Assembly (NCBI GenBank): GCA_950295325.1
Contig: OX485805.1
Coordinates: forward strand, 53,470,758-53,534,757
Reading direction: 5' to 3'
Length of the DNA stretch: 64,000 nt
Source: Polytrichum commune
Lineage: Eukaryota; Streptophyta; Polytrichopsida; Polytrichales; Polytrichaceae
The first letter of the stretch is position 1. Every line of letters starts with the position of its first letter. The notes below the pieces were generated by a model. The model was not told the origin of the DNA and did not search any database. It was given only the letters and a program-made list of their open reading frames with translations. The translations under genes and the position numbers were made by a program. Below are positions 48,623 to 60,205 of the stretch, in pieces.

Positions 48623-51600
48623 GTCTATGACGGTGAGTGTTGTCCGGATTACGATTCCGCCGACATCGAGGCGTACATCCCGGATGATTCCTTTAGGCAT
48701 GACCTTCCTTTGGTCGGCCATCTTGATGGTAAATGGGGCGGGCTCTATTTTGTCAAGCCCTAGTTTCTTTCTTAAGGTATTAGTGATGATGTTCACTCCT
48801 GAGCCACCATCGATTAAAACATTTGGAACTCTTCTGTTCTTAACGATCACTGATATCATGGGCATTTCTTCGTCGAACGCCTTTGCTGTTACGTGATATG
48901 TAGAGGTCGGTTTCTCCGTTTCCTCCTCTTGGCTGGTAAGGGCCGCCATTACCCGTTTCTTGCAATAGGGGGCTATCTCTAGCAGCTGCCCTATTGAGAT
49001 GTTTGCTTTTGTGTGATTCATCACACTCTCTAAAATTTTATCTACCCTTGCCCGGGTAGTTGTTGGGACGCCTCCCTTCTCGGGGCTCCGTTTCACGGGC
49101 TTCTCTGCCTCTTCTTTTTCTGGGTACCAAGGTGCGAACTCTTCTGGCGTGGGTAGAGCTTCGCCCTCTTCCTCTTGTATTTCATGGATAGTCTTACTCA
49201 CCTCCCGGTGGACTTCCCTATTCGCTTTCCATTCTTCACTGTTGGCTCCTATCGGCCTTTCTTCAATCACTTTGTTGCGTTCATTATCCTCGAACGCGTC
49301 ATCCCTTTCATCTTCGGAGTTCTCCTCCCTCTTTTGGTGGTCTTCTTGCTCTTCTGAGCTGCCACTGCTTGATTTATCATCGTCATCGCTGTCATCACTT
49401 TCACTATCTTCTTTGCCTTTCTCAGCTGCGGCCCGTTGGCCTCTGGTCATCACACAAACTGCAGGGGACACTACGTTGGCTCCTACTGCCGGCTTTGTGT
49501 TTCTAAACCCACTCAACTCCTGTTGGTGTTTAATAAAGTGCGGACAATCCGGTTTCCGGTGCCCCTTCTGATGACAATAGAAACACTCGTCGGGGTTGCC
49601 ATCTCGCTGTGGTTCGCCAGTGAACCCAGTTCTCGGCGCTGCCTTGGTGTTGTTATTATCCATCAGGCTCCTGGTATACTCATACCTGTCATGGTTAATA
49701 GGTCCTCTGGGGCCTCCTCGGTAGGGGTATCCATCTTCCCTCCGGTAATCTTGGGTTTTGTAAGGGGAATAACCTTCCCTTCTGAACTCATCTCGGTAGT
49801 TGTTGTTGGGCCTATAGTATGGCCGTTCCTCTCTGCGATATTCATTTCCCCGGTAGGGGCCTCCCGCCTCCCGCCGGTAATCGCTTTCCCTAAAGGGGGA
49901 TCTTTCATCTCTCCGGAACTCTATCCTTGGTTCAAACCGAACCCTTCTTTCATTCATTTCTCGCCTAGGAGTTATCGCTCCTGGCCTCCGATTAGCTTGG
50001 GGTTGTACTTGGTTTACCCCATATCTCCTATCTCGGGGTCTCCGAGATTCGTGCCTTTCATAAACACACTCGCTTGTGTTGTGTGTTAGGCTGTTGCAGT
50101 TGGTGCACTGCTTCATTTGACACTCCTGAACATAGTGCCCTTCATTCCGGCATCTTCGACAAATGATGCCTGCTCGAAATTTTCTGCTCCCTAAAGCCAA
50201 TCCTTCGATCTCTTCTCTAAGAGTTTTGATATCATCTTTCGTTGACTCGTTCCTCTTACTTTTGGGTTTCCGTTTCTTCTTTCTCCGTTCTTCCTCCGAA
50301 TCTTCACTTGATTCATCACTATCACTGTCGTCGAGGGATCTTCCTTTCCTCATCCGGCCCAGTTCTAACTTCCGGGCGGAAGCCTTAGCCTCTTCCAAAT
50401 CGTCCGTTGGCATCAGATCGATGTGTTTGGCGTACTCCTTTTTGAGGCCGTTCAAAAACCATGCTTTCTTAAAATGGTCACTCGGTTGAGGGTGAATTTT
50501 TGCTGATTCTACCATGACTCTTTCATAAAATTCCTCAACCGTTTCATCCTTCTTTTGTTTAAGGGATCCCAAACTTTCAATCACTTCTCCCTCTGATTTC
50601 TTGGTTCTAAATCTCATAAGAAAAGCGGTACCCAAAGTTGGCCAGTCTGGGAAATGATTCGGGCCGAATTGGGAATACCATTCCAGTGCTCGTTTCTTCA
50701 AGGTGACTGGAAATAACTGCAATTTGATCGCGTCTGTGTCTTCTTGGTTTGCGAGACACACGTTGTTGAACTCCTGCATATATGTATCAGGATCAGTCTT
50801 ACCTTTATAAGTTGGTAAAGGTACCTTAGTTCTTCTCTGTGGTGCTGCCATGTTGGCCGCGTTGGGTGCACTGTTCCCAACACCAAGTGGGTTGTTGCTA
50901 TTTACTGGTGGTGGGCTGACTCCGGCGTTGTTTCCAATACTGGTTGAGTTGTTGCTATTTGTTCGTGGTGGACTGACTCCGGCGTTGTTTCCAGAGCTTT
51001 GGAATTGCTTGAGCCTTTCTTCAAATTTTCTCCTTAGCTCGTCAAATTCTTCTTGACTAATAGGTTTCTTCACTTCTTGGTCCGTGTTGTTGTTGTGGGT
51101 GCTTCCTCCGGAGTAACCGGAGTCCTCGTAACTAAATTGTATTTCAAAATTTCTTTTCAACTCTTCCCAATTCTCTCGTTTGAAAAGGTCTTCTCTTGAT
51201 GAATCCTTCCGATGAGTTTTACCTTTCTCAAGTGTCTCTTCTACTGGGGTGTGCGTACCTGAATTTTCCCGTGTGCCTTTTGTTCTCAATACGTAGGTCC
51301 CAAGAGGGGTACCTATTATCAAATCATCCTCATCTTCCTCGTTTTCTCCTTGATTCAAGTGTACATTAGTGGTTTCTTCATCTTCTTTATACGTCTTGCT
51401 ACTACTTCCTCCTTCACTCTGACTTCTTTGATGGTTGGTTTTGATGGTATGGGTACCTATTACTGGTGGTTCCGAAGCATTCCTAATGTCTTCTTTTTCT
51501 TTAGTCCTTGGTCGCGTACGCCTCGCGTACCTTTCTTCTCTCTCTCTCTTTTGTTGATCAGTGCGTTTCACGCTGTCTTCTTGGAAGTGCATGCGCTCCA

Positions 51601-51679
51601 CATGCTTCCTCTCGGCTTCCCTTTCTCTCGGGGTTGGTGATGTACTTCTTGTACTAGTTGTGTCCTCATGATCAACCAT
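48623..51679 (-). CDS. gag: Element C gag and start of protease
   Basis: About 1,019 native codons (the frame runs to 48605 inside the LTR). An N-terminal charged region is followed by a duplicated Asn/Pro-rich stretch (NNAGVSPP twice). The capsid domain starts near residue 300 (VPLPTYKGKTDPDTYMQEF, ALEWYSQF, DETVEEFYERV). CCHC knuckles: CRRCRNEGHYVQEC, CTNCNSLTHNTSEC and CFYCHQKGHRKPDC, with repeated YRRExxxPY units between the second and third. An acidic linker leads to the protease with LIDGGSGVNIITNTL. Gag and protease are in one frame without a shift, unlike element A. The solo LTR cuts the protease after TLTVID. Confidence 0.95.
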
Positions 51680-51832
51680 GTACGCTACTGAGAGTGTTTC
51701 GGGGTCATGTTCTTGGCCGGCTCTCTCAGCTCAGACGCCTCAATGCACCCGTACTTCACCTGTTTGCTTATGGATGATCACTTGGATACAAGTTTGATTT
51801 AGGCTCTCTTTTCTTGTTTCCTTAGTTTGCTT

Positions 51833-52444
51833 CTATTCCAGTTCTAAGTTTCCTACCCTACCGTTCAGTCCACCATACAAAGGTAAAAACACTTTTCTAA
51901 CGTAGAGATCATACAATAACCCCTCCTGTTTATAGTGGTATCCTCGATGCTTGGTTGCTCCCAAGGCATGGGCATAAATACCTTCACCTCCGTTATTCCA
52001 CACCTTGGAATAGATTAACGCCTGTAGTTCCTCCGGTAATTCCTCAATGTTTCTCTCAAATTGAGACCGGTAAGTAAAACCTATTTCCTTTTCTTTAAAC
52101 AATTGCCATGTTTTGTCTTCGTAGTATTTTTGCATGTCCCACATCAAGTCGTGGAATTTCTTCGTTCCTTCCCATTTTCTCAAGGTTGTTTTATCGGTGT
52201 TATACTTTGGATAATCCCATGGCCACCTGCCTCGGATTGAGATTTCTTGTTGTTTAGAGTTATCTTCTTCTCCTTCTCTATTTTCCTGCACAATAAATCC
52301 GCGTAAATTGAATTGTTCAAGTCTCCGCTGTACCGCCCTTTCTATACGGTCTTGTTTCCGAGGTCCAAATGTTTCTGCCCACTTTCGTTGTTCATTTGCC
52401 TCCCGTTGGCTTCTCCCATTATATAGGTAATACAAGTTCTCCAT
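51833..52444 (-). CDS. Element C ORF1 (203 aa, upstream of gag)
   Basis: An intact 203-codon frame between primer site and gag. The blocks shared with both ORF1 copies of element A are RWPWDYPKYN, KFHDLMWDM, IGFTYRSQFERNI, ELPEELQALIYSKVWNNG, KHRGYHYKQEGLLYDLY. The position matches ORF1 of Ogre elements, whose role is unknown. There is no signal peptide, membrane segment or zinc motif. The pattern of aromatic pairs and PEELQ helix suggests a compact fold. It is the first frame on the genomic RNA, so it would be translated before gag. Gag begins about 150 bp further on. Confidence 0.82.
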   Translation of the reverse strand: MENLYYLYNGRSQREANEQRKWAETFGPRKQDRIERAVQRRLEQFNLRGFIVQENREGEEDNSKQQEISIRGRWPWDYPKYNTDKTTLRKWEGTKKFHDLMWDMQKYYEDKTWQLFKEKEIGFTYRSQFERNIEELPEELQALIYSKVWNNGGEGIYAHALGATKHRGYHYKQEGLLYDLYVRKVFLPLYGGLNGRVGNLELE

Positions 52445-52536
52445 TCATGTTTTCCTGCCATCCAACTTTCCCAAAATATTTTGTAGTTTGTAATTCAGAT
52501 ATCCTACTCTAGGTGAGTGTAACACCCATGTGGCGA

Positions 52537-52556
52537 AATCCCCAGCATGGTCGCCA
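52537..52556 (-). other. Element C primer-binding site
   Basis: TGGCGACCATGCTGGGGATT, identical to that of element A, with the same TTT spacer to the LTR at 52560. Confidence 0.87.
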
Positions 52557-52559
52557 AAA

Positions 52560-54699
52560 TGTCGAGGTCACCTTCAAACCCTCAGCAAACTTAGACGGTG
52601 TAACCCGCTGCTGACCGGTTTACATGGAAGTTACTCCCACCAAAATTAGACCTTCATTAGGTTTCCCATTTCTGGTGAAGGTGTTTGCACTCATATAATC
52701 TTAATTTTGTGATACATAATCTTAATGCTCTTTTGAATCCTCAAGGACAAATTGACCTAAGTTTTCAAGTTTATGTTCCCCGAAATCTAATGTCAAGGTT
52801 AGGTGTTCCTAAACCTTTATTAGATTTCGCATCTTATATGGATTTAGTAACATAATCCTTTTTCTAATCAAGAGCCCTTTATAAATCTCTAAGGATAAAG
52901 TGTCCAAGTCTTTAAGTTTATATTCCCCGAAACCCTAATGTCAAGGTTAAGTGTTTTAGGGAGAACATCGTTCATACATACAATATCTTTCATGGTATGA
53001 ACGGTCGTAAAAGATTCTTATTCCATTCAAGAACATGCATTTATGAAAAGGTTACAACTCTTTTGAAAGTCAAATCATACTCCCTCACTAAAGTTTCATC
53101 TCAAGATTTCATTCCATATCCAAGTTCTAGTATCCACATAATTTCTCATAAAGTGCTTTCATCTAATGTTTGTTCCGTATTCAAGTAATATTCCTCATGA
53201 TTTTTAGAGTTTTCTTTAAATCTTCGAGATAGAGTTTTTAACGAGTTGAAATCCTAAACTTGAGTTGATATGTTGACGGGGTCCAATTTGCCGGCCGCAT
53301 TCCGATGCATCAAGTTGAAATGATTCCGTGGTTGATACTCTCCACGTCGCGTCCAACTCGTTCTCTAAGTCATGATTCTACTTCACCACTTTAACTCAAA
53401 CTATCCCTAATCAATCTCAAGTGGCTTTAGATGTCCCTTTCGGCCTTGCCTCATGTTAATCCTTTGATTATTTCCAAATTGGCCTTCAAACTAAATAATT
53501 TCCATGTTTCACCAATGTTTCAAAGTCCTTCCGAGTATTGAATTTCCAAAAATCCTAAATACATATGGATCTTTTGATCCTCTCCGTGTTGAAGAGACAC
53601 TATGATTATCTATTCTTCAAGTCCGAAATCTTTCTAAGGATTTTCAATTCCTTTAAGCCTTTGAGTTCCGGGGATAATATTTCAATCCCTAATCCCGTTG
53701 TGCCTTCAAATGCGAGGATTATAATCCTTTAAGTTTTTGAGTTCCGGGGATAATATTTCAATCCCTAATCCCGTTGTGCCTTCAAATGCGAGGATTACAA
53801 TCCTTTAAGTTTCCGAACGTGAGGATATGTTTGATCCTTTAAGTCTTCGAGAGCTAGGATATGTTTGATCCTTTAGGTCTTCAAGCTCGTCGTCCTCCAC
53901 CTCAGATAGTTCGCTTTATAATGAGGTGCTTTAGGGGCCATATGTGGCCCCTTTATATAGGCTTGGAAATCAAAGGATTTAAAGATGTGGCGGTTAAGCC
54001 TCTAAATGTCTGTATTTACTAATTTTAGCCCTGTATATCCTCTCAGTCTAAATACATCCCTGACAGATCTATAATTAGACTGTCGCGTGCTTAAAATAGA
54101 TCTACCCAAGAAGTACATACGAGCATGTCTCATCCGCTTAGATGTGTCAATTGGTAGTTATACCCCTTTCATCCATTCATCCTAAAGTTTCTTCCTCATT
54201 CATTTACGGTTAGCTATAGTCATCCAAAATTGGTCATCCATGATGTCCTTTCATCTGCCCTTCGGGTTCATGCTCTCCCGACCCCTTACTAATCCTACTC
54301 ACGGTCCCACTAAGTAGTATAATGCCCTCGGCCACCTCACCTACTAGTGGCCTCCCTTCTACTAATAGTCCTTCCTTTCACTAATAGCCTATCTCTCTCA
54401 CTAATGGCTAAGCTTAGCTGGAGGCCCATGTATAAAGTTATTGTTTCCACCTTCTCACTCAAAGCCGAGCTGGCTCCTTCTCTCGGGCTGGCAGCTCCTC
54501 CCTCCACGTGGCACGTCCGACCAGCTCCTCTCCTCGCTCGGCTCCCGGTCACCTCCTTGCGTCCGCCGGCCTCCAGTCTCGTCGCTCCAACTGCTCTCCT
54601 GTTTTCGCTGTCTGTTTGGTCGAATTACTCCTTCTCCTCAGATCTCAGTCCTCCCTTTGCTCCTGTTGCAGCTTCAATGGCGAGTTCTGTGACCCTACA
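52560..54699 (-). repeat. Element C LTR (middle copy)
   Basis: 2,140 bp. It is flanked on the left by the primer site (as a 5' LTR) but on the right by the polypurine tract and accessory ORF again (54700 onward), not by a target site. It is therefore an internal LTR of a tandem array. Position 52597 is G, while 25103 is A. Confidence 0.94.
53951..53960 (-). promoter_or_regulatory. TATA box of element C LTR (middle copy)
   Basis: CTATATAAAG, same context as 26457-26466. In a tandem this promoter would drive the first unit. Confidence 0.55.
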
Positions 54700-54717
54700 T
54701 TTATTCCCCCTCCCTCC
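54700..54717 (-). other. Element C polypurine tract, second unit
   Basis: Same 18-base purine run as 27206-27223. Its presence next to the middle LTR is the sign that a second internal region follows. Confidence 0.88.
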
Positions 54718-54742
54718 AGAAAGAGCATGTCCCCATGCTCGT

Positions 54743-57538
54743 TTACTGCTCTGGTTGAAGGATAGTTCGGGAGTTGGGGGTGCCGAACCTGCGTGTGGAT
54801 ATCGCCGTCTCCTTCTCCTTGATCACCCTGGTCACATAGTCCTTAATCTGTGGAATTGTGTACGGGCCTGGTAATCGGTGGGGGTGGCGCTCTCTGAGCC
54901 ACGTGAATTGCTGCACGGCCTCGTAGCAAATTGTAGTATCCTCCGTGGTGAGGGTCTTGAGGGCCTGGTTGAATGTGATGTGCTGATTTCTCACCGAATC
55001 TCTGACCTGATTGAAAATGCTGTGTGGATATGGTTTCAATGTTGGTAACCTGTTCAGGGGGGTGTGGTTGTAGTAAGTAGAATGGTGGTGGCTGATAAAA
55101 CTGAGTGCACGCAGCACAAACCGGCCCACATAGAAGGGCGGGGATCCAACTACCACTTCCATAACCCCTATGGGTAATCTGAACTCACTCTTGACCCACA
55201 TGAACGCGAGGGTGTCCCTTGCTGTGGCATCAGCCATTGCCCAGATTTGCTCAAACTGGGGTTTTGATAAGGTGACCCCTGCCTTGAGAATTGGTACCTG
55301 GGCCATCAGCAGATGGAGCCCCTTTAGGGCGTGGTAATACTGCATCACAGTGGTAAGAGGTGGAATGTTTGTGGTAAACTGCTTGTAGATTATGTCCTTT
55401 GGTGATGCAGCCGACCTCGGGATCTCTGCCGAGTTGAGTGGTTCTTCGCTTAGGACCAGAGGACCCTCCATGGTTCTTTCAATGGTTAACTTCAATTCAT
55501 CCCGCTCCCTTGTGATGTACTGGAGTTCCTGCTGTAGTTCCGCGATCGAGCGTTGCTGGAACTCGGCTGGGTCCCTCATCTCTTCTATCATTGAGTAAAG
55601 TCCTGAGGTGCCCGTGTGCATCATGCTATCACTCGCCTGTGGTGTTGTATCAGCTGATCTGGGTGTAACTGGGCTGGTGGTATTGAAAGAAGTCTTGAGA
55701 CATTGACGAAGCTCTTCCTCCAGGGATACCAAGGTGGTGGTCTGTTCGTCATGTTCAACCTGCAACGCCGTCAGTCGCTGCTGGGTAGTTTCTAACTCTG
55801 CTTCTGTAACTGCCGATTTGTGATTTTGCTTGGCTAAGTCTTCGGTCACCTGGTCAAATTTGATTTGTTGAGTTCGGTGAGCGTCTGTAAGAGTGGCCAA
55901 TGTTGTTTCTGCGGTGGTTAACTGGTCCTGAAGTTCAAAAACCATTTCAATTTGTTCCGCATATCCCTCATTGAGGGTGGTAAGCTCTTTGGTAAGCTTC
56001 CTGATTTCTATATGTAATAAACCTTTCTCTACTGCATGCTCATTTTCAGTTAGGGCCTCCTTCCCTTTCAACCCCTGATTGAATTGGTGAGTAGCTTCCT
56101 GTGTGATTTTCTGGAATTCGTTGTCCATGGTTTTGATAAACTCTGATCCAGCTTTCTTGGTGAATGTGGTCAGTAATTGCTCTAACCTGCGATGGGTGAA
56201 GCAAATCTGGTTTACCATTATGGAGGTATCATCTGGCACCTTCCACTTCTCCGCTGTCTGGATCACTCGTCTTTTGGGAAGCTCTCTTCCAGTATCTGCG
56301 GCCTGGTCTGATAGGGTGTTGGGGCTGGATAGCTTGGATGGGTGTGGGGTAACCCGGACAACTGTGTGCAATTTTCCGCTTCCTGAGGCCTCCGCTAGCT
56401 TCCTCTTCCGGGGTGGTGGTGTTCTCTCTGACATGGTCAGCCCTGCAGCGGTACCGAACCCTGCTGTCTTCCTCTCCTGGCTGCCTAAGAAATTGGCCTC
56501 ATCAATAAGCAAGGTTAGATGAGGTCCAATGACAGTTCTGATGACTTTGGCCTTGTCCTCCTGCTGATGTCGATGCAGAGTGATCACCTCTGCTTTGAAC
56601 TCATCGAAAAACTCTAAAGGCCAATCCACCTTTTCCCCATTTAATGCTGCCAGCACTAGTTTCGCGAAGTGGATGGTCACACTGTATTGGCTGGAGGTGT
56701 TGAGGCAGAAAAAAGAGCTGAGAAGCCTCAAAGGTCTTCTTGATCCAGCAGCTTGACAATCTCCTACCTTTACTGAGCTCTGTCCTTCTTGGATGGTCTC
56801 GAGAGAGGGAAACAATTCATGCAGTTGTAATTTCTCTCCTTCACCCACTCCTTTCGGTGTTAAGTGAAAAATCTTGAAGAACAGGTCTCTCCAATTTTCA
56901 GAAAATAAGGGTAGCACTTCACCTTTTAGAGTGACCTGCAATGTGTCTTCTTGCAATGTGTTGATGGCTTCCACTGCCCTAGCTGGATGTACTACTCCCC
57001 ATGGAACATTGCACAGGAACTGCTCCAACCGCAGCTTGCGCAAGAAGGTCAGCTCTTCCTTGCTGAATTGGGTGCTCTTGTAAGCTGCATCCATGTGAAA
57101 GGCAAATGACTCCATTGGTGTATATGGTACCACTCCGTGCATCAACTTGAAGGTGGGAGAATCCTGTATAAGGTTGGCTGCTTTTGCAACAGCCAGTCGC
57201 AATATTTGTTGCCAAAGGTGTTGTTTGCACAACGGTGGGTACAACTCTGCGTCTTCTGTGCTGAATCTGACTGAGGCAAAAGCTTTAAGTGCGCTTGATT
57301 CGATCAAACTCAAAGCCTCTCTTGGTTTTGAAACCTGCTTCCTTGTGGACACTCCAGAGTTAAGAGCCATTGCTACGGGAATTTCTGTTAGCTCGGAGAC
57401 CGTTGCTAAGGACGGCGAGGCAACTGCTGCAACCGTTTTAGCGTCAGCTGAAAGAGAGTGTCTTCGGACAGTCCCCGAGCTTTCAACCCTAAGTTTGCGG
57501 GTTCTTGATCTTGCTGCCGAGCTGGACTTTGTGCTCAT
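54743..57538 (-). CDS. Element C accessory 3' ORF, second unit
   Basis: 931 codons, with the same translation as 27249-30044 (see there for domains). Its intactness in both units adds no independent evidence of selection, because the units were duplicated recently. Confidence 0.85.
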   Translation of the reverse strand: MSTKSSSAARSRTRKLRVESSGTVRRHSLSADAKTVAAVASPSLATVSELTEIPVAMALNSGVSTRKQVSKPREALSLIESSALKAFASVRFSTEDAELYPPLCKQHLWQQILRLAVAKAANLIQDSPTFKLMHGVVPYTPMESFAFHMDAAYKSTQFSKEELTFLRKLRLEQFLCNVPWGVVHPARAVEAINTLQEDTLQVTLKGEVLPLFSENWRDLFFKIFHLTPKGVGEGEKLQLHELFPSLETIQEGQSSVKVGDCQAAGSRRPLRLLSSFFCLNTSSQYSVTIHFAKLVLAALNGEKVDWPLEFFDEFKAEVITLHRHQQEDKAKVIRTVIGPHLTLLIDEANFLGSQERKTAGFGTAAGLTMSERTPPPRKRKLAEASGSGKLHTVVRVTPHPSKLSSPNTLSDQAADTGRELPKRRVIQTAEKWKVPDDTSIMVNQICFTHRRLEQLLTTFTKKAGSEFIKTMDNEFQKITQEATHQFNQGLKGKEALTENEHAVEKGLLHIEIRKLTKELTTLNEGYAEQIEMVFELQDQLTTAETTLATLTDAHRTQQIKFDQVTEDLAKQNHKSAVTEAELETTQQRLTALQVEHDEQTTTLVSLEEELRQCLKTSFNTTSPVTPRSADTTPQASDSMMHTGTSGLYSMIEEMRDPAEFQQRSIAELQQELQYITRERDELKLTIERTMEGPLVLSEEPLNSAEIPRSAASPKDIIYKQFTTNIPPLTTVMQYYHALKGLHLLMAQVPILKAGVTLSKPQFEQIWAMADATARDTLAFMWVKSEFRLPIGVMEVVVGSPPFYVGRFVLRALSFISHHHSTYYNHTPLNRLPTLKPYPHSIFNQVRDSVRNQHITFNQALKTLTTEDTTICYEAVQQFTWLRERHPHRLPGPYTIPQIKDYVTRVIKEKETAISTRRFGTPNSRTILQPEQ

Positions 57539-60200
57539 CTGGCATCCGAGGTGGCATGGTAAGCTCTCCTCTCTAAACCTTTGTTTGCTTCAAGTTCTTC
57601 CTTGTACTTTGCTGACTTGGTGTAAGTGGTTTGTTCCAGGTGAACTGGTTACTTTTTGTGGGATTCGCCCTTCTGGGCTTGAATCCCCACTTTTCTTGGG
57701 GTCCACTTGTTGGACCCCTCCAATCAAAACTAAATCGGAGTTTAATTTCCATTATCTTATACTGATCTCGTTGGTGTTGGTAAATGTGTGCAAAATTCCA
57801 GAACTTCCAAGTCCCAATTTCTTTGTGTTTCTTTCTATAGCCTTGGCATGTGTATCTTGCAGCAATATTGCGAGTAGGGTCTTCCTCAGCTTTTTGATGG
57901 ATCAAATCTTGAAAGAGAACTGCTGAAATTTTGATAATCCACACTTGAATCGAAATTTGTGAATCCAGGTGTATCCGGTCACAATGCTAATGTTAGCCAG
58001 TCCATCCGGTTACTGTTTTCATCCTTTTATCGTTTTGTATGAAATGGCTGTAAATATTTTACTCCAAAGATCAGGAATGGTTTTCTACAACTCTTTTAAC
58101 TGGAGTTGTTTACTTTGTGAATTCAACAGGTGTATTTGTAATTGCCTGACGACTCTTTCATATATTGATGATTCGGTCCTATGTATACGTTTACTGAATT
58201 TACGCACAATCCTTGCTCGCATATCATGGAATGGTGAACAGAGTTTTCCTTGGTACCCTGTTGGATGAATTTCTGATGGAAAATTCTGCCTTTAACCTGA
58301 ATTCTGAACCCGTAAGTTTTACCGCTCCGACTTGAATCCTTGTAGTAATCTTCACTGGTTAAGTGTCCAGCTTATCTTAATGTTTAAAGAATTTTAATAG
58401 GTCTGGACTCTGCTCCAAAATATTCGTCATTAAGAAATTAATATCAGGCCTAAAAGCACGTTCGAACGTCCAAAAGCCGCACCCTTTTTCTTTTTACAAA
58501 ATTTTGTAATTTCTTATAGGTAACGAACAAAAACCAGCTGCCTTGTCGACTGAACCCCCCAAAAATTCATCCGCGGATTTGTCTTATCCTCCATTGTTTA
58601 ATTTGGATTTGTAATCAAACGATTCTTCACTTAACTTTGTTCCCATTCATCAAGGATTCCGTCAATCGATCCAGGTTCAAATCTTCATCCATAGCGGTCG
58701 TGCAAATAACTCCATCCTTAAATTCCATCACTATCCCATCTAAATTTCATCCTACCAGACTCCGTTTAATGTCATTCTCTTTGGAGACATCCATCCCTCG
58801 AGTTCGCTCAACAACCATATTCAGGCTTCATCCAAAAATATTCATTCATCCATCGTTTCTAAGTTGCCCCTCCGTACTTTCCACTTTTCCCGATGTTCAT
58901 TTTCATGCATAAGGTTTGTAAAGGCTTGTGTGCAGCCTGACTTTCCCTCGAGCAATATTTCTTTAATATAGTGAATCCCCTTTCTCAAAGATCTCATACA
59001 GAATTGCTACGGGCCCACCTCAAGGGATTAATCATCCTCCCAATCAGATGTTCATTAGTAGCTCCCGGTTTTTTTTTTTTTTTTTTTTTTTTTTTTGAAC
59101 TTAGTCTTTTCATCTTGCGTCCATTTATTCGGACGTGTATGTTTCCGAGTGACTTCATCCATATGCCTGGATCAAAATTCGAACATCATCCCTTGTGGTT
59201 CATGTGAAGAGGTGTGTTCGAGTCCTCATTTAGAGTATATGATTTCCTTCATTTGTTCGTTGTTTGTTGTTGTTTGCATAACATATTAAGGGTGATTCCC
59301 ATTACTTTTTATCATTAGAGGTGATAAAAAGGCTCCCACTGGTTACTAGTCCAGTGATGAGATCCCAGGTGAGTCTTGCCCAGGGATCTTCCTCCAAATT
59401 TTATTGGTATATTGGCTCCACCCCAGTGGGGTCCGAGCTAGGTATGGCAAAGTGGGCATGGATTGTATTCCTCATAGGTGTGGCGGCCTCCAAATTTCCT
59501 CCTGATCTTGGTAGTAGTCCCCCTTGGGATAAGGGTGGTAGTTGGATGGTATGTAGGTTGGTTTCTTTTCCGTTCCCTTGGTCGTGCCTTATGAGGTTTA
59601 AGGCATCTTTCTTGTAATTGTATGGTATGTAGGTTGGCTTCTTTCTCTTTCATTTGGTTGTCAATTATGAGGTTTAAGGTATTTCTCTTTTGTTGTATCG
59701 GTTGAGCAAAATACCCTTCCATTAAGACTTGGTGTATTTCTAGGTCTTCTATCTCTGAAGTTTCTTGGTCTTGGTGAGGTGGGGACTCGGTGTGCAAGAT
59801 GGTCTCCTCACTTGGTTGAGAAAGTGTAGTAATTAGGAAGTCGGTGGTGTTATTCTTTGAAGAGTTCCGCATCTTAATTACAACTTGTGGTTCGAGTTAG
59901 TCGTATCCTTGCACTTTCGAGTCCCGGGTGGTCTTGACTTCCTTCCTTGATTTGACACTTTGTTGTTGTTGTCGCATAAACATGTTATGGTCTATTCCCA
60001 TTACTTTCTACCGTGTTTTGGTGGTAAAAAGGCTCTCACTGGTTACTAACCCAGTGTGTCACCCTAGGCGAGCTTTTTGCCTAGGGGGGGGTGTGTGATT
60101 TTCTTATTCGAGGGGATGCATCTCCCTACCCTCTTTCACATGGGTAGGGTCTTCATAGGCATGGTTCACATCCCTTTGTACTTCTCCATCCAAGGTGGCC
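57539..60200 (-). other. Element C spacer, second unit
   Basis: Repeats 30045-32706, including the 28-T run (59069-59096), the SINE-like pair (about 59194-60094) and the 144-codon stretch 59438-59872 with LMEGYFAQP. Confidence 0.6.
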
Positions 60201-60205
60201 TTAGG
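60201..60205. repeat. Left target-site duplication of the second-unit B2 copy
   Basis: TTAGG, as at 32707-32711. Confidence 0.93.

Larger units (their letters stand above)
25066..52559 (-). mobile_element. Element C, first unit (LTR plus internal region)
   Basis: The 27,494-bp unit runs from the TG of the left LTR (25066) to the base before the next LTR (52560). It includes nested B2 with its extra TSD (7,052 bp) and a solo LTR with its extra TSD (978 bp). Without them the native unit is about 19.5 kb, and a two-LTR element would be about 21.6 kb. Minus-strand order: ORF1, gag, protease, RT, RNase H, 11 integrase N-terminal modules, integrase core and tail, spacer, accessory ORF, polypurine tract. 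It is related to element A throughout the coding region but has a different LTR. The coding region is less damaged than A's: two in-frame stops in pol plus the two insertions. Confidence 0.93.
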
